Source: Bacteroidota bacterium
GTDB taxonomy: Bacteria > Bacteroidota > Bacteroidia > Palsa-965
Reading direction: 5' to 3'
Assembly: GCA_006218065.1 (NCBI GenBank)
Contig: VBWE01000003.1
Span: 1-64,000, forward strand
Length of the DNA stretch: 64,000 nucleotides
Part shown: piece by piece, positions 23,971 through 33,400 of the stretch
Numbering within the stretch: position 1 is the stretch's first letter
Layout of the letters: each line of letters begins with the position of its first letter
The notes under the pieces: model-generated
Databases searched by the model: none
The model's input: the letters and a program-made list of their open reading frames with translations, nothing else
What the model was told of the DNA's origin: nothing
Made by a program: the position numbers and the translations under genes

Positions 23971-24531
23971 ATGCGTTACCTGTTTCCTGTATTTATGCTT
24001 GCTGCATTGCTTTCTTCCTGCGGCGATTCGAACCAACCCGTGAAAAACGATTCCGTCCCGGGACAAACCGCCGCGGTTAAAGACAAAACAATAGAGGAAC
24101 TCATTTTCGAATTCCAGGAAATGATTCCCGATTCCATGTACTCGGAAGTAATTATGGGCGAATATATGTTTGATAAGATCCGCGTGCGAAGTGTTTCTGA
24201 AATCTGGGATACTACAGGCGATCAATGGCGCACACCGGGCATTTATTTTCATGACCTGCTGCGTGCGCTGAATGAACGCGTGCTGGATGAAAAACAGTTG
24301 TACGAAAAAGAACCTTCGCTGTATGAATCGTACGTCACCAATTACGATCCCGACAAAATGGCTTACCTGGTTTACAAAACGCTTCCTTTCCTGGATTTTT
24401 CAGCGTTCAAACCGGAATGGAAAACGAAGGAAGCGGAATGGCGGAAGCAGTTGGAGCGGATGGCGTTGCCGTATGGGCATGTGCTGGATTCGGTGAGGAG
24501 GGAGTGGGAGAAGGCGGGAAAGGGGAAGTAG
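23971..24531 (+). CDS. hypothetical lipoprotein
   Basis: 186 aa. Signal peptide II with lipobox LSSC (C17), then a Ser/Asn/Val-rich linker and an alpha-helical charged body (EELIFEFQEMIPDSMYSEVIM, KMAYLVYKTLPFLDFSAFKPEWK, EWRKQLERMALPYGHVLDSV). No family recognised. It follows the TlpA-like gene by 77 bp and converges with the gene ending at 24597. Confidence 0.65.
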   Translation: MRYLFPVFMLAALLSSCGDSNQPVKNDSVPGQTAAVKDKTIEELIFEFQEMIPDSMYSEVIMGEYMFDKIRVRSVSEIWDTTGDQWRTPGIYFHDLLRALNERVLDEKQLYEKEPSLYESYVTNYDPDKMAYLVYKTLPFLDFSAFKPEWKTKEAEWRKQLERMALPYGHVLDSVRREWEKAGKGK

Positions 24532-24596
24532 CGAAGTGATTTATTGATTGAAAAGCAGACTGCCTGGTTTCCTGGCAGAACTTATCGAACGCAGTA

Positions 24597-25640
24597 TTAT
24601 TTCTTTTTTTGTAGTTCTTCTGATAAGATGAGGTAATCCACTTGCTCTTCCCGAGCCGGATCTTCGAACCGCAGCAAAATATAAGCGGCACGGTAAGCCC
24701 AATAATGAGGACGATAATTGATCATGTTCTTCTGCCTGGTATAGAAAGGTAATCCATCAATGCACATCAGGATTGTAATGGTGCTGCTGTTTCGATGTGC
24801 TGAAGCAAATTGCTGGACAACCGCATCGGTATTGGGTAACGCATTTTCCTGGTTTTTGCTGATCATTGAAAAATCTACAAATGCCACCAGTGTTGCGTGG
24901 TTTGCAACGGTGTACCGGTAAACCGTTTCGAGTTGCCTGGAATTGTAGCCGGTTTTTTTCCGGAGAATATCCTGGTTGGTGTAGTCGGCTCCGGGTGAAA
25001 TACCGCCATCCGTTTCGAGCAGGGTTTTAAAAACCGGGTATTTTTTTCCTAAGTAGTCGCGCAGGAGCAGTGAATCTTTTTCGGAACGGTGTTTTAATTC
25101 AGTAAGAACAGCAGCGGGAGTAACTGCATCTGTGCGGGTAAACGATGCTGCAGGTTGCAGGCATGCCGGCATTGCAGCCGGGTTTTGTGCGGGCAGGATA
25201 TTTTTTATTGCCTCGAGTATTGCAGCCGGATCTTTTTCGATTTCAATTCCGCTGATATGCACTTTGTTCCGGAATTTCATATTCCTGCGGAGCAACTGTT
25301 CATACAAACTGTAGCCAGCCAGGAGTTCCGGATACTTCCGGCAGTAGTTTTTCAGCGCTTTCGCATCTTTTCCCTGCAGCAGGGAATCGAGTTGTGCGGT
25401 TTTCGTCAACGGCAGCATAAGCACCAGCACGCAGTTTTTGCCTGAATCGAGCAAAACGCCCGTTGCTTCCAGGATCAATTCCTGGTTACTTATTTCATAA
25501 ACAGGATCAATACCGCAAAAGACGACATCCGAGCGGTTGACAATAGCCTGGAAGGGTGTGAAATATCCATTGCCCTGAGCCGGGCAGCGGCAAGTGCAAA
25601 AAACAAAAACGGCAAGCAGAAAGAAAAACGTTTTTTTCAT
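24597..25640 (-). CDS. degenerate EreA/ChaN-like secreted paralogue
   Basis: 347 aa with a signal peptide ending CRCPAQ. It aligns along its length with the upstream neighbour (25637-26746): SDVVFCGIDPVYEISN...QLDSL against TDLTIIGEIHSYTEQN...LLDSL, and both end with an E(E)QVDY/EQIDY tail. The GEIH motif of the neighbour is GIDP here (residues 43-46) and the later G-M-A-H element is also absent, so catalytic or haem-binding residues appear lost. The ATG overlaps the neighbour's stop by 4 bp (ATGA). Possibly a structural partner or decaying duplicate. Function unknown. Confidence 0.6.
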   Translation of the reverse strand: MKKTFFFLLAVFVFCTCRCPAQGNGYFTPFQAIVNRSDVVFCGIDPVYEISNQELILEATGVLLDSGKNCVLVLMLPLTKTAQLDSLLQGKDAKALKNYCRKYPELLAGYSLYEQLLRRNMKFRNKVHISGIEIEKDPAAILEAIKNILPAQNPAAMPACLQPAASFTRTDAVTPAAVLTELKHRSEKDSLLLRDYLGKKYPVFKTLLETDGGISPGADYTNQDILRKKTGYNSRQLETVYRYTVANHATLVAFVDFSMISKNQENALPNTDAVVQQFASAHRNSSTITILMCIDGLPFYTRQKNMINYRPHYWAYRAAYILLRFEDPAREEQVDYLILSEELQKKK

Positions 25641-26746
25641 TTCGCCAGGTACATTACATAATCAATTTGTTCCTGTCCTTTATCTTCCAGGTAAGGCATC
25701 AGTGCATAGGTAATTGGTTTGCCGTTCAACGGGTTCGTTTCATTTACCGGGTGCATTAAACCTTTCAGCGGCTGGGCGGCAAGCGGCATATCATACGCAA
25801 GAAGACAAATTTTTGCGGCCAGCGAGCCGTTGAGCTGCCCGAGTACAACTTGCACGGCAGGTTGCAAAACGTCAACGCCTTTGGAATGGAGCGTAATATG
25901 TGCCATCCCGATCTGCAGGAAAATTCTGCCGCCCGGAAATTGTTTACGGAAACCGGAGATTTCCGACAGGATGTTGGCTGTCAGCATCCGTTCCCGTAAA
26001 CGGGCCGAAGCAGTATCATCCAGGCTGAGATTCGGTACACACAGTTTCTCGTTGTAATTACCAAGTATTTCACGCAGGCGGGAAGAGCGTGCAGCCCCCA
26101 TCCATTCCCGGAAGCCGGCTGAATCTTTCGCGAACGACGAGCGGATGAGATTCATATACTTGTTTGCTTCGCGGTCGTTTGCTTCACGGTATTCGCCGGC
26201 TCTCAATGCAGCGGCCAATGCGGTGAAAGAGGCGGGGCAACCTTTATCAGAAGGCGGCAGCAGCCAGGCGATGGCGCGCATGCTGTAAAGGCTGTGCAGT
26301 TCCGCATCGATGCCGCGGATACTGATTTTGACCGGGTGATTTTTATTGTACCCGCTGATCCAGGCAAACGTGTCATACTTACCGGATAATCCCGGCGTTG
26401 TATTGCAAACTTCGCGGAGGGTTTCGAGGTCACCGGTTTTGACCAGGGAATCGAGCAGTACCCCGCTGCTTTTCGAAAATTCGATCAGGAAACAGCAGGG
26501 ACGACCACTTTGTGCAAGCTGCTGCAATAACATCATCCGTACCGCAGTATTTTGTTCTGTGTAGGAATGGATTTCGCCGATGATAGTAAGATCAGTACTG
26601 TCAGTCAGCGCAACTATTTTCTGGTCGCCCGAATAAATTTCGAAACTGAAATCTTCATAAACAGCCTTTCCATATATCTCTGCAAAGAAGCAACTGAAAA
26701 TGGTGACCAGTACCAGCGTGTATGCTTTATGAATGGAGAAAGGCAT
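25637..26746 (-). CDS. EreA/ChaN-like (erythromycin esterase/Tiki superfamily) secreted protein
   Basis: 369 aa with signal peptide (~residues 1-26). The conserved elements of the EreA/ChaN/Tiki superfamily are visible: IIGEIHSYTEQNT (G57-E58-x-H60, E64), CFLIEFSKSSG, and IFLQIGMAHITLHSKG with the second His. ChaN binds haem iron and EreA hydrolyses macrolide lactones; which applies here is not shown. Codon usage and style match the chromosome. It is the middle gene of a three-gene run with the barrel-like gene upstream (27-bp gap) and its paralogue downstream (4-bp overlap). Confidence 0.65.
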   Translation of the reverse strand: MPFSIHKAYTLVLVTIFSCFFAEIYGKAVYEDFSFEIYSGDQKIVALTDSTDLTIIGEIHSYTEQNTAVRMMLLQQLAQSGRPCCFLIEFSKSSGVLLDSLVKTGDLETLREVCNTTPGLSGKYDTFAWISGYNKNHPVKISIRGIDAELHSLYSMRAIAWLLPPSDKGCPASFTALAAALRAGEYREANDREANKYMNLIRSSFAKDSAGFREWMGAARSSRLREILGNYNEKLCVPNLSLDDTASARLRERMLTANILSEISGFRKQFPGGRIFLQIGMAHITLHSKGVDVLQPAVQVVLGQLNGSLAAKICLLAYDMPLAAQPLKGLMHPVNETNPLNGKPITYALMPYLEDKGQEQIDYVMYLAK

Positions 26747-26773
26747 AGCAGAAATTTGAACGATAGAAAGGCT

Positions 26774-27313
26774 TTAGTCTTCGGAGGATTTTGTCTTCTT
26801 TTTTAACCAAAAATAATATCCGACGTTTACCCGATGCATATATTTTGGCAAATCAGTGGTACCCGGGGAGTTATGATCCGCACCGAAAGTCACAAAATAA
26901 AATTCGTACCCGGCAGAGAATAACCTGTTGCGCGAAAGCCACCCGGCATTCAACGCAATAAATTTCGGTTTAGAGACCCAGTTTCTTACTCCTTTATAAC
27001 TTACGCCATAAATGAGAGAGCCGGCTCTCATATAGAGTCCAGGGCCAAAAGTATGAGGCCAATGCCCATTCGTATAATCATAGCCGATTTCGTACGTAAC
27101 TTGTGGCAACGGGCATTTTGTAAAACGAGCCGTGCCGAGGCCTAAAGAAGTCAATCCAATTTCAGTTCCTGGCATCCGGAAAAAAGTATATGTTCCTTTG
27201 CAGGATATCGCATAATAATATTTGTTTTCTTGTGCCTGCGCATGGGATGTATCAGGAAAAACAAGCAACAGGATGGCAAAAATGCTGATTAAAAAGTTCG
27301 CTTTTCTTTCCAC
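26774..27313 (-). CDS. small secreted beta-rich protein (possible 8-strand barrel)
   Basis: 179 aa from a GTG at 27313, preferred because it begins MERKANFLISIFAILLLVF with a clean signal peptide ending SHAQ. A TTG at 27355 is possible but lies inside an inverted repeat. The mature part has alternating aromatic beta strands (YYYAISCKGTYTFF, PQVTYEIGYDYTNG, GPGLYMRAGSLIYGVSYKG, FSAGYEFYFVTFGADH) and ends with VNVGYYFWLKKK, which suggests a small outer-membrane barrel. It is the first gene after the RHS giant, the position where RHS/CDI systems often carry an immunity gene, but its predicted location would be unusual for one. Confidence 0.55.
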   Translation of the reverse strand: MERKANFLISIFAILLLVFPDTSHAQAQENKYYYAISCKGTYTFFRMPGTEIGLTSLGLGTARFTKCPLPQVTYEIGYDYTNGHWPHTFGPGLYMRAGSLIYGVSYKGVRNWVSKPKFIALNAGWLSRNRLFSAGYEFYFVTFGADHNSPGTTDLPKYMHRVNVGYYFWLKKKTKSSED

Positions 27314-27352
27314 GATTACCTTTTTACCGATTTTACAGCACGTATTATAAAT

Positions 27353-27393
27353 CAATTAAAAGTAGTTGTTTTTTATACAACTACCTTTAATTG
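27353..27393. terminator. hairpin at the end of the RHS operon
   Basis: CAATTAAA-AG-TAGTTG (27353-27368) pairs with CAACTA-CC-TTTAATTG (27378-27393) around an AT loop. It lies 28 bp beyond the RHS stop codon on the minus strand, so it could end that transcript or regulate the downstream small gene whose TTG/GTG starts lie at its far edge. The U-tract is weak. Confidence 0.45.
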
Positions 27394-27420
27394 ACACCCC
27401 GCTTATGTAATCTTAAGCGT

Positions 27421-30400
27421 TCATATTCTTATAGGTATTTTTATATGAAGCTTTCTCTTCGGACGATCTATTGTATATTCCCAATGATCGGAAGGGTTTC
27501 GGAATGCGAACTGAGTCCCGAATTTCCATTTGCCTTGCTTCACTTGTTTTCGTGCTTTGGGGTCCCAGATCAAAGGCCAGAAAGTAGTATTCGCGACAAA
27601 TACTATTCCAAATTTATTCGGACGCAACCTCAGGGTTCCCCCACCCGTTTTACTGCCTGATGTAGCAAACTTTTTGCCGTGCCCCCCCCCAATCATGAAG
27701 GCCAGAGTCGTTCTGTAACCTTCGCCATGATGATACCTGATAACTGTTCCAGGTGTAACAAAATGAATCGTGAATGGACAGAACATCATAAAGAGTCCAA
27801 TCGGGCCGGTTACTATTTTTGCAATCAGGGATGATTCTCCGAACATAAAAGGGATCATAGAATTGATATTCTGTCCATATCTACCACCACTCAGCAGATC
27901 GATGGCCAGGCCGAGTCTGCTTGCCCATACATACGAGAATGCTGTACCGGGAAGTCTGCCTACCTGGTAAAAGAGGAACTGCATAGGAGAACTGCCAAAA
28001 CCACCGTAACCTTTATTTGTAACGCTGCGACCGAGAGGGTTTGGTAGATCAAATTCGATGTCAAACACTATTTGTTTTCTCGTACGCGGTTTCTTGTCCT
28101 TTTCGCTAGTTCCACCGGGGCATGCATCTACTTTACCGGAACCTTTATGTTTCTGCTTCCGCAAAGCTCTCCTGTTCTGCCGTTCCCGTTTCCGCTTTTC
28201 ATGTCCTTTCCCTTTAGATACTGTTTGCAGTCCGCTCGGGTCTGTGTAATTCACTGGGTTGTTCGCAAAAGCAACGTAGGGACTTTCATAGGGTTTTTCA
28301 ATCGGGTCGATGGTCATCCAGCGTCCCAGCCTGCCGTCGTATTCCCGGTAATCGGTTGAATAGGTGTTGCCGGCCGCAGCAGTATGCTCATCCAGTTTTT
28401 CCACCCCGTTAAATCCGAAACGGTATTCCGCGGGAGCAAAACTGCGTTCAGCCATCGCTGTGCCATAAGGATAGTAGCTGATCGCGGAACGGACATCCGG
28501 AAGGTAATAGTCGATCTGAGAGGATGATCCCTGCTGCACCTGCAATTTCCGGTCGGAAACAGTGACAAGCACGTTACCCAGGTGATCATTCATTTCGTAC
28601 TGCTTCAGCCCCAGCGTGCGTGAGAAATAATCGGAAGCCAGCGTGGCATGGTACTGCGAAATCAGCGAACCTCCCGTGGTGAATTCATGGTTGGTATAAC
28701 CAGTGAAGGTGTATGTTTTTTGCGAAAGGGTAAAAATAGCGCTTGATCCTTTTTCAGTACCCAGGCGATCGTCCCCGTTCACTGTCCACTCGCCCATATT
28801 CAGCTGGTCGGTATAGCTCACACTCGGAACCGTATAGTACTTCCGCTCGTAGGTGGCCATCAACTCGCCGCTTTCATTATACACGTAATAAGTATATTTC
28901 CATTCTTCCTGGTCGGTAAGTCCACTGTTTCGCGGTTTCTCGATCTTGCAGATACGCTGACCGAAACCGTCGTACCGGAATTCCAGGTCGGGTTTCGCGC
29001 TGGTCGATGAACGCTTCAACTCGGAAATTCTGCCTCTCGAGTTCCAGTAAATGCCGGTATTGAGCGATGTGGAATACGGAAGATCTTCCTGGTTATCCTG
29101 GATAAGTTGGCCGCTTGCGTTGTAGGCATAGTTTCCACTGGACTGGTTGTCGATATCGCCCGTATAATACCCGGTAAGTGTCGGACTGTCTCCCACATAA
29201 CTCAGCCGGTTGGTATTGGACGTATAGTTGTATGTGAGGTTATCCATATTCAGTTGGTTGCCTCCGGCCGTCGTACCGTTGCGGAACAGGGTCTGGATAT
29301 TTCCGTTCGCATCGTAGCTGAATGCATTCTTGTAATCGCCATTGTCGGCCAGCGTACTGTACTGCGAAGTGCTGGACCCGGTGTATGCGTTGGCGGTGAG
29401 CAGCCTGTCCAGCTGGTCGTAATGGTATTGCCAGGTCAGCAGCCCGATGGCGGAAGGCAATGATGTACCGTTGGGCCGCATAAGGGCGAGTCCCATTTGC
29501 TTGATGGTACCGTTGTACAAATCATCGCCGGTATTATTCTGCGAATTGATATCGCCGAACATACTGACCGAAGCGCTGTTGATGGGCGTATAATCTTCCT
29601 CGTTCGCATTACTGAAGTAATGCAGGGTGAACCCGTAGGCATCCTTCGCAATATTGCCGTGCAGCCCGGTCTTCGTGCTGATATAGGAATTTGTATTCCG
29701 CGAATCTTTACCGATATCGCTGGCCGGGTCAAGGGCATTGGAATTGATTCCTTTCATCCAGCTGTTGATCGTATGCACATAATCGCTGCCCTGCACTTTC
29801 AGTTCGCCGGTTTCCATCCGGGCCAGCGGACCATGCATGTAATACAGGTACTTCGCATCCTGGCTCCAGATAATTCCGTCCCGTGAAGAATACACATTAG
29901 ACACGTTGCTGTTTCCGTCGTAATAAAATTTCTGGAAGAACTGGTCGGGATTTCCATCCTGGTATTTCATCAGTTCGAGTTCCATGGTCAGCGGATCATA
30001 ATCGTAGCTGATGGTTTTGTACTGTTGTCCGAGCGAAGCCAGGTCACTGTTCTCCTGGATTACGGTCTGTATGGTTCCATCCACATCGTAATCGTAATGG
30101 GAGGCATACGCGTAGGTATCATCATCATTGTCGTCCGTTAGTTCGAAGCTCACCGTGGTGGGACGTTTGCGCACGAATTGCTGCCCGCTTGTGAACAAAC
30201 CGGCTATAGTCGCATTCAGGCTCTCGTCATAATAGCTGTATGTGACTTCGTGCCTGCTGCCACCGTTCACGAATGCGAGGAACAGGGAAGGATCGGCAGC
30301 GGTGCTTGTCGTAAGCGCCGAAGTACTGTGCAGTTCACCCTGCCGGGTAGTGCGCCCCATATTGTCATACTGGATGTAGCCGTAAACATAATTTGAAGTA

Positions 30401-33400
30401 ACACCAGCCTGTCTTGCCGACTGTGTAGCGATAATCCGCCCCGACATATCGTACCAGACTTTATATGCTCCTTCATCGGCGGTTGTTCGCTCGGTGATCT
30501 GTTCGTAGCTGTTGTATTTGTAATTATTGACAAAGGCATTCACGCCATTGGTATGCGGCGGAACCGTATAGGTGCTTCCGGCTACCCCGTTGCGGTAATC
30601 CTGTACATCCTGGAGCGCTGTCCCGGTTAAAGGCGTTACACCTTTGGGCTGCACCGAACGGGTAACATTACCGGCCTGGTCAAAATAGTACAGCGTATAA
30701 TGATACTCTTTGCTTGTATATGTAACATTGAATGTTTCACTGAAATCGCCGCTGAAACAGGCCTGCTGGTAAGCAAGAATAAAATTATTTACACTATTGT
30801 CCACCAACTGCTGGTAGTCCTGTGCTGCATAATAAGCGGCGATAATATTTGCATCATCCTCGCAGGGAATCGGCTGGTAATGGCAGTCGAGTGCGAGCGG
30901 AACAGCAGGAGCGGGATCGTCTTCGATGCCGTTCACCGGGTCAGTATTGCCGGATGCATCGCAACTGCTGAGCCAGTCGTCGACATTACCTGATGTAACA
31001 GTGAAACCTGTTCCAGATGCATTCAGCGCAGCAACCAGGTAATCCTGGTAAGTCGGATAAGTCGAATGGCTGATGTAATACGTTCCGGTGGCCGGGTTGG
31101 TGCCGTTATACAGGGCAAGAAGATCCTGTATCCTGACGCAGAAACAATCGTAATTGTCCGGACAATCGGCTGTAGCCGAACCGCCTGAAAGCTGCGCAAC
31201 GCCACCACTGAGCGGCAACCCGATGGTTACCGTAGGGCTACCGGTTACAGTAGCCGACACAGTTACATTGCCCGAGGAACCCATGGAAGCAGGTGCATAC
31301 AGGATGAAGTTCGCGAGGTTGGAAGGATCGACCTGCGCAGTATAGTCGGGTGAGCTGATATAACTGTTGATGGCATTAACGATATACTGGCAGAGTTGCG
31401 TATTGCCTATAACCGGCGCACAACAGAGTCCGCCCGTTACTTCCACTCCGCCTGCGTAAATGAGTATCGTACCGGTAAATGTTCCTGAAAAGGAAGAAAC
31501 TGTGAATGTGCCTGTGGCTGCCGTATTGCAAAGATCCCAGGCTGCCTGTACGTCGTCGCCGAAATCGTCCGGATCGACTGTGCCGTTGCCGATATCGCCC
31601 AGCAGCGGGTAATAGTCCGGTACGCGGATTTCAAAACCGATAGTTCTGTCACTGAAGTCTGTGTTGAGCGGGTCGCAATCCTGCGCGATATTATCCGGTG
31701 GGATGTTATAATCGCAAAGCGAGGAGCAGCCGTTCGAAATACGTTGTGCGCGGGCAAGCTCGGCTTTTTTCGCCAGGTAATAAGCACGGAATATCGTCCA
31801 GCGATCATCGCATGTATTGCAACCGCCGGCTAGTGTATTGGCATAATCCCAGAGGTTGGTATTGCTTCCGTCACAGTCGTCCAGGAAAGAAATCATGAGG
31901 CTGGATTCCGTGCTTGTACCGGGACCGGATACGAAATACGGATCGTAATTATTGACGAGATTCTGTCCATAGCTGCTTGCATCAACATAAGGCGTGGTGG
32001 TATTCGGCAGCGAAGTAGCATCAGAATATGTAGCGACATTATAAAGCTGCACATCGAACACGGTGCTTTGCTCCATCTGCGTACACCAGTCATAGTGACA
32101 ATACTCCGGGTGAAATTGTACCAGGTACCCGGCAAAACAATCTGCCCAGGAAGTATTCACTTGTGTCCAGGAACTTAGCGAATAGCTGCCGGCCAGCGAA
32201 CACCCGTTGGATGTATTGTTCACGTAGGAGTTAAAAGCGGTCCAGGAAAAACCGGGATCACTGGAAACATAAGAGGACAGCCAGCCGGACGCATCATAAT
32301 ATTGGCCGCCGGGGCTCATATCTTCTTTCAGTTGCTCCAGCAGTACATCGCAGTTGGCTGTCTCGGCGAGACCGGTCGTGCATTTTTCAGCTACGCAATC
32401 ATCCACGTAATCCTGCCAGGCCTGGCCTGTAAGTTCGAGTGCGGTAGCTTCCGCTTCGCAGTTTTCTTCACAGGTTCCGCATTCACTCATGTCGATGGCA
32501 GTGGAATATGACGATTGCAGATTTCCCAGGCTGGTGATGCAATTGCCGGGCAAAAGACTGATGAACTGTGCGAGGTGAGTCTGCAGTGTAGCCTGGTCGA
32601 GTGTCAGGCGTTTTTCAATTCTGTACAAACCGATCCTCGGGAAATTAACGGTAAAGTTGTGTGACAGGCCGGTTGGATAGCTGATTGTAAATGTCTGGTG
32701 AAGCACCGGTGTGCCATTGTTCAGGATCGGGTTATCGCACTCGTCGAAAATGGTAATTTCCAACTTGTATACGCAACCGAAATCTTCGTCAGCGCAGATC
32801 GAATGATATACTTCCGGCGTGATTTCATAATTAAACGTGTAGGCTGAAGAGGTGCTTGTAACCATGAAGTTGGTACTCATGATCATCGCGCCCTGGATCG
32901 GATCGTACATGTTCAGGTTATCGAAGCTGGTAGTCACAGTTTGCGACGAGTTGCTCGCCAGTGCGGTAAGGTTGGCGGGCGTATCACCAACAAGTGCTGA
33001 GGCGATGACATTTCCCGACATATCTTCATATTCAACACTCAACTGTCCGTTCTCATCCTTCGCGTAGATGGTAGTATAATATTGTGCGTACCCGGCTTCA
33101 TTGCCGAAGAGCCGGTCGAGCTGCTGCTGCCCGGGTCGCGAATAAAATACTTCGGTTTCATGCCCCGAGCCGATGGTGAAGTGTTTGCCCGGGTTCGCTT
33201 CCTTGGCGATACGGCCTTCGGCATTATAAGTCTGGTGGACGAACGGGAAATTTTCGGCATGGGGAATAGCGGCATGGTATCCTTTCTGAACATCCGTGTT
33301 CTGATCGGAGAAGTAATTGCTTGCTCCCTCGCTGTCAAGCATTCCCGCAGGAACACCCATGGAACAGGTAGTGAAATTGTAAAGCGCATCATTGTCGAAA

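Noticed and set aside
27314-27355. TTG start of the small barrel-like protein
   Set aside because: It lies within the arm of the 27353-27393 hairpin and adds 14 residues before the natural signal peptide; GTG at 27313 is more plausible though unproven.
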